From UBA8437 sp003445035 (GTDB lineage: Bacteria; Planctomycetota; Planctomycetia; Planctomycetales; Planctomycetaceae), in the NCBI GenBank assembly GCA_937901285.1, contig CALCHI010000123.1, positions 1-6,625 of the forward strand: a DNA stretch of 6,625 bases, written 5' to 3'. The notes below the pieces were generated by a model, which was not told the origin of the DNA, did not search any database, and worked only from the letters and a program-made list of their open reading frames with translations. Position 1 is the first letter of the stretch. Each line of letters starts with the position of its first letter. The position numbers were made by a program, and so were the translations under genes. Positions 1-6,439 of this stretch are shown one piece after another.

Positions 1-2461
1 CCTGCAACGGAAGACCACCGCGGGCAATGTCGTTTTCGTGCACCTTCCGACCATTGACCCAGACCTTCAAACCGTCGTCAGAGCCGGGCGTGAGCAACAC
101 CTGCTGGCGACGTGGACTGATCAAACGCAGGTAGGCGTAGCACGACGTACCGTCAGTATCGCCGTATTTCATGTGGAAGTTGAACATCCGGATCGGCTTC
201 AATTTCTCCCACCTGATCGTCTTCTTTCCGACAGCGAAACGTCCGGCCACGTCAACCGCCCTGGTTTCCGGAGGGTGTACCGTTTGGAATCCGGCACCGC
301 GATCGTCGAAAGGACCGCTGACCCACAACTCGGCCACCCCGCGAATCGGTGCCCGCTTCAGCCGTTGCCGTTCGCTCTGGCGACGCACTGCGTCCACGCG
401 TGATTCGGAACGGGGATCCCGCGTCAGCGAAAGGTAATGAGCCGCCTGCAGCCGTACCGCTTCGGAGTTGTCGCTCAATCGAGCCAGTAGCAGAGAAAAA
501 AGCGTTTCCTGTTCCGGCGTGTGCTTGCCCGCTCTCCAGTGATCTGCCGTGGAAAACACGCCAACCGGCCCCAGCGTGCGCACATCCACCGTCTGGCCGA
601 CATAGGTCACCCTGTAAACCTTGTCGTTGGGCCATTTTCCCAACGGCAGTCCTGGCCGGAGAGATCCCACGGCCGGGGGAATCGTCAGACGGGTGCCGAT
701 GGCGAGCACGGCGGCCAGGCGAACACGATCGTCGCGTGAGACCGCCCAGTCGGCCAGTTGTTTCAGAGATCCGTGCCGGGCCATCACCTGGAAGGCGGAC
801 TGGCGAACGTACGAATCGGTCGAACGGGCCGGTCCGGCGGCGATCTTCGCCAGGCTGGGAGCCGGGCCAGCCGCCTGCGCGATCACGGCAAATTGCTGGA
901 CGCGAGGATCACCGTCAGACAACAGTCCATCCCAGAGCTTCTTCAGTTCCCCGCCGACACCAAAGCACTCGGCCAACGCCCGCGTTGCCACCCCGCGTGC
1001 AGGTGAGTCGCCGTCTCGGACCAGTTCAACCAGTTGCCGAACCACCTTCTCGCGGTCGACCCATCCGAGTCGAGCCGAGTGGGCGGCCAGCCAGACCAGG
1101 TGAGGATACTCGGACCGATCGGGGTTCGAGGCTTTCAGTCGATCGACCACGCCTGCGACCGCGCCGCGACCTCGCCGGACCAGTTCGACGTAGGCCCGCC
1201 GTGCCGGCCACGAGCCGCCCCGGCCCAGTTCAGCAAACAGCTGTTGCGGGGAGGCCTCGAGCATGTCGAAACCCCGAAAACGACGTCGGCCAGCCGGGTC
1301 CTTTCGCCGAATCATCAACAGGTCGCTGCGGTAGACCGGCGACCCCTCGTTGTGGGCCATGTAGGCCAACGTCACAAACACATTGCCGCCTCGCCCCACC
1401 GCAACACCGACCGGACGGGCCGTGTCGAGCCCTTCGAGCAACACGTGTTCGGTGGCCTGGAACGTCGCCCCGTGGCGGCGAACCACATACCGTGTCACCG
1501 CCCGACGCCCCCAGCGAGCCAGCAACAGGTTGCCGCGATATCGTTCCGGCAACCCGGGCTCGTCGTAGTACGTCTGGCCCACCGGGACACCCCGCCCCAT
1601 GTCCTTGACCATCGTCCGCAGCAGGTCGGCGCGGTCGGGGGTCTTTGTCGGCATCCACCCGCGTGGCCAGCCGAAATCAGCACCGGGCGTGACGTGCAAC
1701 AGTCGGCCGGGCACGTAGTCCAGGGGCAGCCCCTCGTGGTCGTTGTCGTGAGTGAACAGGTTCCAGCGGCTGTCAAACACCAGCCCGCAACTGTTCCGCG
1801 TACCGCGGGCCACCACCTGCAGATCACTGCCGTCGGGACGGCACCGCAACACGCCGCCGACTCCCGTGTAGGGGACCTTCGTCCCCTTGGGCTGGCAAAA
1901 GAACGTCCAGTGCCCCCAGTGATCGGGGCGACGGAAGTCACCGTAGAAGACCAGCATGTCGCCCAGCGACAGGTAGAGGTAACCGTCAGGTCCCCAGGCC
2001 AGTCCGTGGAAACACTGGTGAGGATGATAGTCGGGGTGTCCCCAGACCAGCCGCCTGGCCTGGACCCCGCTTCGTTTCGTAACGGCTCCCGGCAACAGGT
2101 ACAACGCCCGGTTGGTCATCGCGTACAGGTCGTTGCCGCGGATCTCGAGATCGTAGACCCACGAGTCGGCCGGGAATCGAAAAATCTCCTGCCGTTTGCC
2201 CAGCCCACCGGAGGTCGACTTGGCATCCGGCTCGTAGACGAAAATCGCTTCTCGTCCTCCGACGAACAACCGCCCCGCCGCATCGGCTCGCATCGACAGG
2301 AACGATTCACGCGGCGAACTGTCGATCGGGACCACCTCCAGCGCGGGGTCGGTCAGACGGTACTCGACACCGGCGGCCGTGACGGTCGACCCAACAAGAG
2401 TGAGCACCAGCAGAACCGCCAACCGGCGGCCGCTAAGTGGTTGGCGGCGCAGCAACGTCAT
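1..2461 (-). CDS. Exported PVC-type 'membrane-bound dehydrogenase'-like protein: propeller, HEAT repeats, C-terminal sandwich module (partial, 3' end off the left edge)
   Basis: The minus frame starting at the ATG at 2461-2459 stays open to base 1, giving 820 codons with no stop. Residues 1-30 look like a Sec signal peptide: basic start (LLRRQ, GRR), hydrophobic stretch near 14-23, likely cleavage near TVTA/A. Residues about 40-395 form a beta-propeller resembling the glucose/sorbosone dehydrogenase group, with blade motifs such as HGLAWGPDGYLYLSLGD, RNSCGLVFDSRWNLF near 225-240 and PGADFGWP near 257-264. From about 400 to 680 there are HEAT-like helical pairs (for example DSYVRQSAFQVMARHG, DDRVRLAAVLAIGTRL), apparently interrupted by a non-helical stretch near 593-640. 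From about 706 a beta-rich module contains GSDDGLKVWVNGRKVHEND (793-811), a motif I recall from carbohydrate-binding-like modules of planctomycete proteins. Relatives often continue into a c-type cytochrome domain; no CxxCH is present here, but the end is missing. The ATG has only a weak GAG-type Shine-Dalgarno. Upstream ATGs at 2469 and 2484 run into a stop at once. Enzymatic activity is not established. Confidence 0.85.
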   Translation of the reverse strand, partial: MTLLRRQPLSGRRLAVLLVLTLVGSTVTAAGVEYRLTDPALEVVPIDSSPRESFLSMRADAAGRLFVGGREAIFVYEPDAKSTSGGLGKRQEIFRFPADSWVYDLEIRGNDLYAMTNRALYLLPGAVTKRSGVQARRLVWGHPDYHPHQCFHGLAWGPDGYLYLSLGDMLVFYGDFRRPDHWGHWTFFCQPKGTKVPYTGVGGVLRCRPDGSDLQVVARGTRNSCGLVFDSRWNLFTHDNDHEGLPLDYVPGRLLHVTPGADFGWPRGWMPTKTPDRADLLRTMVKDMGRGVPVGQTYYDEPGLPERYRGNLLLARWGRRAVTRYVVRRHGATFQATEHVLLEGLDTARPVGVAVGRGGNVFVTLAYMAHNEGSPVYRSDLLMIRRKDPAGRRRFRGFDMLEASPQQLFAELGRGGSWPARRAYVELVRRGRGAVAGVVDRLKASNPDRSEYPHLVWLAAHSARLGWVDREKVVRQLVELVRDGDSPARGVATRALAECFGVGGELKKLWDGLLSDGDPRVQQFAVIAQAAGPAPSLAKIAAGPARSTDSYVRQSAFQVMARHGSLKQLADWAVSRDDRVRLAAVLAIGTRLTIPPAVGSLRPGLPLGKWPNDKVYRVTYVGQTVDVRTLGPVGVFSTADHWRAGKHTPEQETLFSLLLARLSDNSEAVRLQAAHYLSLTRDPRSESRVDAVRRQSERQRLKRAPIRGVAELWVSGPFDDRGAGFQTVHPPETRAVDVAGRFAVGKKTIRWEKLKPIRMFNFHMKYGDTDGTSCYAYLRLISPRRQQVLLTPGSDDGLKVWVNGRKVHENDIARGGLPLQ

Positions 2462-2531
2462 GGTCACATCTCAATCGGGGTCATCGGTGCCGGGCCGAAC
2501 AGTCGGTCACCGGACTGGAGATTTGCTCGAC
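2462..2531 (-). other. 70-bp intergenic spacer between the two leftward genes
   Basis: This short spacer separates the stop of the propeller gene from the start of the HEAT/propeller gene. I see no convincing hairpin with a T-run and no clear promoter in it, which supports read-through transcription of both genes. Only a weak GAG-type Shine-Dalgarno precedes the downstream ATG. Confidence 0.4.
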
Positions 2532-3920
2532 TCACTGGAACCGGAGCGAAAACAACTCGGCGTCTTGGATGACGAAACGCAGCTTGATCGGCATACCGGA
2601 CAACCTCGCCAGATCCCGCTGCCCCTTCCAGGCCACCCGTGAGTCCAGGTGATCGCCCGCCAGCGGTACACAGTCGGAAGCTTTGAAACCGTCGATCGGG
2701 TTCCCCTCGCCATCAAGCAACTCGACCCGGATCGACCCGCTGCGGGATCGTGCCCGGTGGTTGACCACCAGTTGACGTCCCTTGAATGTCAGAGCCCTGG
2801 TTGTCAGCCCGCCCCGCTTGGCCTGGACCGATACCAGGCCGTCCTTGCGAAAGACGAATCGACGCACACGGCTGTCGGGCCCCTCGTAGTAAGCCTCGGT
2901 CGCGAAAACCGAAAACTCGTCGGGCCGACCGGGCAATTCAAGCACACCCCAGGTCATGTAGTTGCTGCGATTGCCTCCCCGATCCTTGGGAGCCGTTTCC
3001 GGAACGACCGCCTTGGTCCAGCGGCGGAAGTTCACTCCGTCGCGGCTGGTCATCATCACCGGCTCAACCCGGCTGCCCTCCCTGGGCAGAAAACGGGTCG
3101 GAAACCCCAGCAGGATGTGTTCGGCCCCGGGATAGTTGCGGACCGTGTTGGTGTAAAGATGCTCGTTGGGTGTCCCCTTCGGGTACTTCAACAGCACCGG
3201 CTCGGTCCAGGAACGGTAGTCACGAGATGTCTCGGTCATGATCGCCCGCACACCTCCGATGAAGATGCGATGGTAGGCCCGGTACAGCCCGGCGTGTGGG
3301 TCGAAGAACGCCAGGTTCTGGGAATCGAACGCACCCCTGGTGATCACCGGTCCGTCTTCCATCAACTTCCAGCGAATCCCGTCGGGCGACTGAAAGATGT
3401 ACAGCCCCCGCTTGTCCTGGGATCGTCCGGCAGAAATCGCCTTGTAACGGGCATCGGGTGGACATTTCGGGTTCGTATCCTTGAAGGCAGCGAAACAGTG
3501 AGTGCCGATGCCGTCCCAGACGATGTTGTTCTTGCGTGACCCCTCGAACTCGAACAGGCCCAGTTCCGGCTTCGTCCAGTGAATCCCGTCCCGGCTCTCC
3601 GCGTAACAGGTCACCTCGCGGTGAGTCGCTTTCATTTTCGGGCCGGCATGCGATCCCCGGTAGTACATCCGAAACCGGTCGTCGTCGCGGAAGACGGTGT
3701 AGTAGGCCGACGTGTTCCCTTCCCACGGCTTGCCGGTGACCAGCACGACTTCCTTCGGTGCCGGCCGGTGCATCACCTGGGCAGCGTCGCCGGAAAACGA
3801 ATCGACCAGGAACCGATCGACAAGCGGTTCAAGCCTCGAACCGATCGCCAGCGGCTTGGCAGCCATTCCCTGCTGCGAACACGCAACAACAGCCAGGATC
3901 AGCAAAAGCGGGCAACGCAT
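2532..3920 (-). CDS. Exported five-bladed beta-propeller glycosidase-like protein (GH32/GH43-like fold), function unknown
   Basis: The predicted protein has 462 residues. The start at 3920 is preferred over in-frame ATGs at 4031 and 3956 because a GGAGG lies 8 nt upstream and a signal sequence begins directly at this methionine. Residues 1-21 are an export signal; VVAC (11-14) could be a lipobox, or cleavage could fall near GMA/A. The body (about 30-375) shows the repeated blade signature S-x-D-G-x-x-W: SRDGIHW (109-115), SPDGIRW (178-184), SRDYRSW (232-238) and SRDGVNFRRW (292-301). Other landmarks are VDRFLVD (34-40), MYYRG (85-89), TCYAES (104-109), GAFDSQN (196-202) and EHLYTN (253-258). 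A C-terminal beta-sandwich (about 376-462) ends in KLRFVIQDAELFSLRF. I recognise this as an uncharacterised family common in planctomycetes, often named glycosyl hydrolase or sialidase-like. Acidic residues such as D35, E108, D199 and E253 are candidate catalytic residues by inference only. It probably forms a transcription unit with the gene starting 70 bp downstream. Confidence 0.88.
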   Translation of the reverse strand: MRCPLLLILAVVACSQQGMAAKPLAIGSRLEPLVDRFLVDSFSGDAAQVMHRPAPKEVVLVTGKPWEGNTSAYYTVFRDDDRFRMYYRGSHAGPKMKATHREVTCYAESRDGIHWTKPELGLFEFEGSRKNNIVWDGIGTHCFAAFKDTNPKCPPDARYKAISAGRSQDKRGLYIFQSPDGIRWKLMEDGPVITRGAFDSQNLAFFDPHAGLYRAYHRIFIGGVRAIMTETSRDYRSWTEPVLLKYPKGTPNEHLYTNTVRNYPGAEHILLGFPTRFLPREGSRVEPVMMTSRDGVNFRRWTKAVVPETAPKDRGGNRSNYMTWGVLELPGRPDEFSVFATEAYYEGPDSRVRRFVFRKDGLVSVQAKRGGLTTRALTFKGRQLVVNHRARSRSGSIRVELLDGEGNPIDGFKASDCVPLAGDHLDSRVAWKGQRDLARLSGMPIKLRFVIQDAELFSLRFQ

Positions 3921-3928
3921 CGGAACGA

Positions 3929-3933
3929 CCTCC
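3929..3933 (-). promoter_or_regulatory. Shine-Dalgarno (GGAGG) for the exported propeller gene
   Basis: On the minus strand the sequence reads TGGAGGTCGTTCCG followed by ATG. GGAGG sits 8 nt before the start codon at 3920, an optimal spacing. It decides the start over longer in-frame alternatives that would bury the signal peptide behind 37 extra residues. Confidence 0.8.
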
Positions 3934-3954
3934 AGGAACGGAACGACGACCGGC

Positions 3955-3984
3955 ATTGTGCCACGCCGGTCGATGGCGAGCCAA
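3955..3984 (-). promoter_or_regulatory. Possible sigma-70-type promoter for the leftward pair
   Basis: Read on the minus strand, TTGGCT (3984-3979) and CACAAT (3960-3955) are separated by 18 bp. Each matches 4 of 6 consensus positions (TTGACA, TATAAT). Transcription would begin near 3948, leaving a leader of about 28 nt that contains the Shine-Dalgarno. Position and spacing fit, but such partial matches occur by chance and planctomycete promoters are poorly defined. Confidence 0.33.
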
Positions 3985-4059
3985 CCGTACGCAGATGGGC
4001 GGGGAGAGTTCGTCACGGGCGGAGTTGACAACCGCCGGCCATGAGATTCCCTTCGTGGG

Positions 4060-5499
4060 ATGCCTTGGTTCCGACTGTTCCTGATTGCCGCCTATCTGCT
4101 GCTGCTGGTGCATCACGGCCGCGAGGGTTCAAAGAACACCCGTTCGCTGTCCGATTACCTGGTCGCCGGCCGCAGCCTCGGCGGTGTGGTGATCGCATTC
4201 TCGTTCTACGCCACGTTTGTCAGCACCAACAGCTTCATCGGACAGGCCGGCGAAAGCTGGGAAGCGGGGCTGGCCTGGTGGCTGAAGGTCGGCATCTACG
4301 GGCCCTTGTGCTGGCTGAGCTGGCTGGTGGTCGCACCGCGGTTCTACCGGCGCTCGCGCGAATACCAGTCGCTGACCGTCGCCGATTTTCTGGGAACCCG
4401 CTACCGGTCGGTGGCGGTGCGGCGGATCACCGCCGTGGTCATCCTGCTCGCTTCGGGGTTGTACCTGATCGCCATCTACAAGGGCTCGTCGGTGGCACTC
4501 TCGCAGTTCCTGGGCCTGACCTACACGGTCTCGGCAATCGCCGTCTTCGCCGTGGTGACCGCCTACACCCTGCTGGGGGGATTCCGTTCGGTCGTACTCA
4601 CCGACAGTTTCCAGGGCCTGTTGATGATCATCGGTGCCGTGCTGATTCTCTTCGCCGTGCTCTCCAGGGGTGGCGGGCTGGGGCCGATGATCGACCAACT
4701 CGAAACGATCGATCCCCGACTGGTCTCCTGGGACGGCCCCACCCCGTTGCTGGTGATCCTGGGCATCGGCCTGGCCGGGGGCCTGAAGCTGCTGGTCGAT
4801 CCTCGTCAGATCTCGAGGATCTACGGCCTGAAAGACGAACGCGCCCTGAAGACCGCCCGGATCGTGGCACCGATCCTGATCACCGTGACCTACGCCTGCC
4901 TGCTGCCGGTGGGCGCCCTGGCCCGGACGATCGTCCCACCCGAGATGGCAGCGAAAATCACCGCCGACACCGACCAGTTGACCCCCTACCTGCTGGGCCA
5001 GGCCGAGATCCTGGGCCCGACGGCCAGCAGCTTCTTCCTGCTGGTGCTGCTGGCCGCGGCCATGTCGTCGCTCGACTCGGTGCTGCTGGTCACCGCCAGC
5101 GCGATCACCCGCGACCTGCAATTGCTCTCCGATGACGATCCGCGGGCAATCGGCCGCACCCGGGCGTGGGTGGTGGCCGTGTCGCTGGCCGCGATGCTGG
5201 TGGCGCTCAACCCGTTCGCCGACATCGTCGAAATCACCGCGTTCTCCGGATCGCTTTACGCCGCCTGCTTCCTCTCGACCATGGTCGTGGGACTCTACTG
5301 GAAACGGCCAGGAGCCCCGGCAGCCATCGCCGCGATGGTCACCGGCGGATCCACCGTCATCGCCTGGTGGTTGGCCAAGCGGGCCGGCTGGACGGATCTC
5401 CACGAGGTCTATGTCGGGCTGGTCGTCTCGACGGTTGTCTACGTGGTCGCCACGCTGATCGGCCCGGCTCGAAATCCCTCTCTCGAAACGCCAGACTGA
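4060..5499 (+). CDS. Sodium:solute symporter family (SSS/SLC5-type) transporter, substrate unknown
   Basis: A 479-residue integral membrane protein, normal to slightly short for the family. Hydrophobic segments fall near residues 4-18, 40-61, 70-92, 123-140, 150-172, 180-202, 229-246, 268-287, 318-345, 370-385, 391-413, 419-441 and 450-468, consistent with about 13 membrane helices and a LeuT-type core. Family hallmarks are YATFVSTNSFIGQAG (50-64) in the first core helix, AYTLLGGFRSVVLTDSFQG (168-186), and AAAMSSLDSVLL (332-343). The last aligns with the sodium-site helix of vSGLT and PutP, so A51, V54, A333, S336 and S337 are predicted Na2 ligands. Positions that bind galactose in vSGLT do not appear conserved, so a sugar should not be assumed. 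An in-frame stop at 4042 excludes longer starts; ATG 4060 is the first possible, though it lacks a Shine-Dalgarno. The gene is followed after 4 bp by a carbamoylase-like gene, suggesting the transporter supplies that enzyme's substrate (inference). Confidence 0.92.
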   Translation: MPWFRLFLIAAYLLLLVHHGREGSKNTRSLSDYLVAGRSLGGVVIAFSFYATFVSTNSFIGQAGESWEAGLAWWLKVGIYGPLCWLSWLVVAPRFYRRSREYQSLTVADFLGTRYRSVAVRRITAVVILLASGLYLIAIYKGSSVALSQFLGLTYTVSAIAVFAVVTAYTLLGGFRSVVLTDSFQGLLMIIGAVLILFAVLSRGGGLGPMIDQLETIDPRLVSWDGPTPLLVILGIGLAGGLKLLVDPRQISRIYGLKDERALKTARIVAPILITVTYACLLPVGALARTIVPPEMAAKITADTDQLTPYLLGQAEILGPTASSFFLLVLLAAAMSSLDSVLLVTASAITRDLQLLSDDDPRAIGRTRAWVVAVSLAAMLVALNPFADIVEITAFSGSLYAACFLSTMVVGLYWKRPGAPAAIAAMVTGGSTVIAWWLAKRAGWTDLHEVYVGLVVSTVVYVVATLIGPARNPSLETPD

Positions 5500-5503
5500 C
5501 GCC

Positions 5504-6439
5504 ATGACTCGACAACTGACCATCGGAGCCGCCCAGTCAGGACCGATTCCCCGCGATCAGTCGCGGGCCGACGCACTCGAACGACTGATCGTGATGCTGC
5601 GCGAGGGGCACAAGCGGGGCTGTGAACTGGTCGTCTTCACCGAGTGCGCCCTGACAGCATTCTTCCCTCACTGGTTGATCGAGGACCCGGCTGAACTGGA
5701 CACCTATTTCGAGTCCCAGGTGCCCGGCCCCGACACCCAGGCCCTGTTCGACGAGGCCCGACGGCTGGGAGTCGGGTTCCACCTGGGATTTGCCGAACTC
5801 GCCGAGGTCGACGGGGAAGTTCGACATTTCAACAGCTCGGTCCTGGTCGGTCCCGACGGAGCCGAAATCGGCCGTTTCCGCAAGATTCACCTGCCCGGCT
5901 ACAGCGAACCGCGTCCCGACCATCCCTTCCAGAATCTCGAGAAGCGGTACTTCGACGTCGGCGACCTGGGCTTCCAGACATGGCGGGCGTTCGGGGGCAC
6001 CGTCGGATTGTGCATCTGCAACGATCGCCGCTGGCCCGAGACCTACCGCGTGCTGGGTCTGCGGGGGGCCGAACTGATCCTGCTGGGTTACAACACGCCC
6101 TCGTTCAATCCCGACTACCCCGAGATGAACTCACTGGTGTCGTTCCACAATCGGCTCTCGATGCAGTCCGGGGCCTACCAGAACGGTGCCTGGGTCGTGG
6201 GAGTGGCCAAGGCGGGCGAGGAAGAGGGCGTGATGCAGCTCGGGCAGTCGATGATCATCGCTCCCTCCGGCGAGGTCGTCGCCCAGGCCACCACGCTCGA
6301 GGACGAACTGGTCGTCCACACCTGCGACCTCGATGCGACGCGGCCGTACAAGGAAGGCATCTTCCATTTCGGGAAGAACCGGCGGATCGAGCACTACGGA
6401 CCGATCACGAGCCAGACCGAAGCCGAGCCACCTGGTTGA
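5504..6439 (+). CDS. Carbon-nitrogen hydrolase, N-carbamoyl-D-amino acid hydrolase-like (D-carbamoylase)
   Basis: A 311-residue nitrilase-superfamily enzyme, expected to be cytosolic and oligomeric. The catalytic triad is visible as E47 (in VVFTECALT), K127 (in FRKIHLPG) and C172 (in CICNDRRWPE), the same numbers as in the Agrobacterium enzyme as I recall it. The second glutamate E146, H129, H215 and the NDRRWPE segment (173-179; R175 and R176 hold the substrate carboxylate in known structures) are also present, as are GLRGAELI, GYNTP and SMQSGAYQNGAW. The N-terminus MTRQL matches the family start, confirming ATG 5504. Known members hydrolyse N-carbamoyl-D-amino acids to the D-amino acid, CO2 and ammonia. 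Position 144 is Asn where the Agrobacterium enzyme has His, so specificity may differ; another ureido or amide substrate is possible. The gene starts 4 bp after the transporter stop without a clear Shine-Dalgarno, suggesting translational coupling. Its last 35 bp overlap the end of a convergent gene. Confidence 0.9.
   Translation: MTRQLTIGAAQSGPIPRDQSRADALERLIVMLREGHKRGCELVVFTECALTAFFPHWLIEDPAELDTYFESQVPGPDTQALFDEARRLGVGFHLGFAELAEVDGEVRHFNSSVLVGPDGAEIGRFRKIHLPGYSEPRPDHPFQNLEKRYFDVGDLGFQTWRAFGGTVGLCICNDRRWPETYRVLGLRGAELILLGYNTPSFNPDYPEMNSLVSFHNRLSMQSGAYQNGAWVVGVAKAGEEEGVMQLGQSMIIAPSGEVVAQATTLEDELVVHTCDLDATRPYKEGIFHFGKNRRIEHYGPITSQTEAEPPG

Larger units (their letters stand above)
3921..4059. 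other. Divergent intergenic region between the leftward pair and the transporter operon
   Basis: These 139 bp lie between two divergent start codons and must contain the control signals for both directions unless transcription enters from elsewhere. A Shine-Dalgarno and a possible promoter serve the leftward side. On the rightward side a perfect TTGACA occurs at 4025-4030, but there is no good -10 box at the usual spacing and no Shine-Dalgarno before the ATG at 4060. No clear operator palindrome was seen. Confidence 0.6.

Noticed and set aside
1495..1941. Minus-strand frames such as 1495-1941 and 2116-2310 as separate genes
   Set aside because: They lie in other minus frames over the 1-2461 coding region and show only low-complexity composition.
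349..2572. Long plus-strand open frames at 349-1608 (419 aa) and 1034-2572 (512 aa)
   Set aside because: They are antisense to the continuous minus-strand frame that encodes a recognisable signal peptide, propeller and HEAT repeats. Their translations are rich in Arg, Pro, Ala and Gly with no domain pattern, as expected for shadow frames in GC-rich DNA.
3921..4031. N-terminal extension of the propeller protein to ATG 4031 or ATG 3956
   Set aside because: The extension would place 37 or 12 residues ahead of a clear signal peptide, and the GGAGG at 3929-3933 is correctly spaced only for ATG 3920.
4041..5135. Plus-strand frame of 364 aa starting at ATG 4041
   Set aside because: It overlaps the symporter in another frame and lacks the hydrophobic helices and motifs found in the 4060 frame.
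4129..5523. Minus-strand frame of 464 aa antisense to the symporter
   Set aside because: The translation is Gln-, Asp-, His- and Gly-rich without domain character, a typical antisense shadow of a hydrophobic gene in GC-rich DNA.
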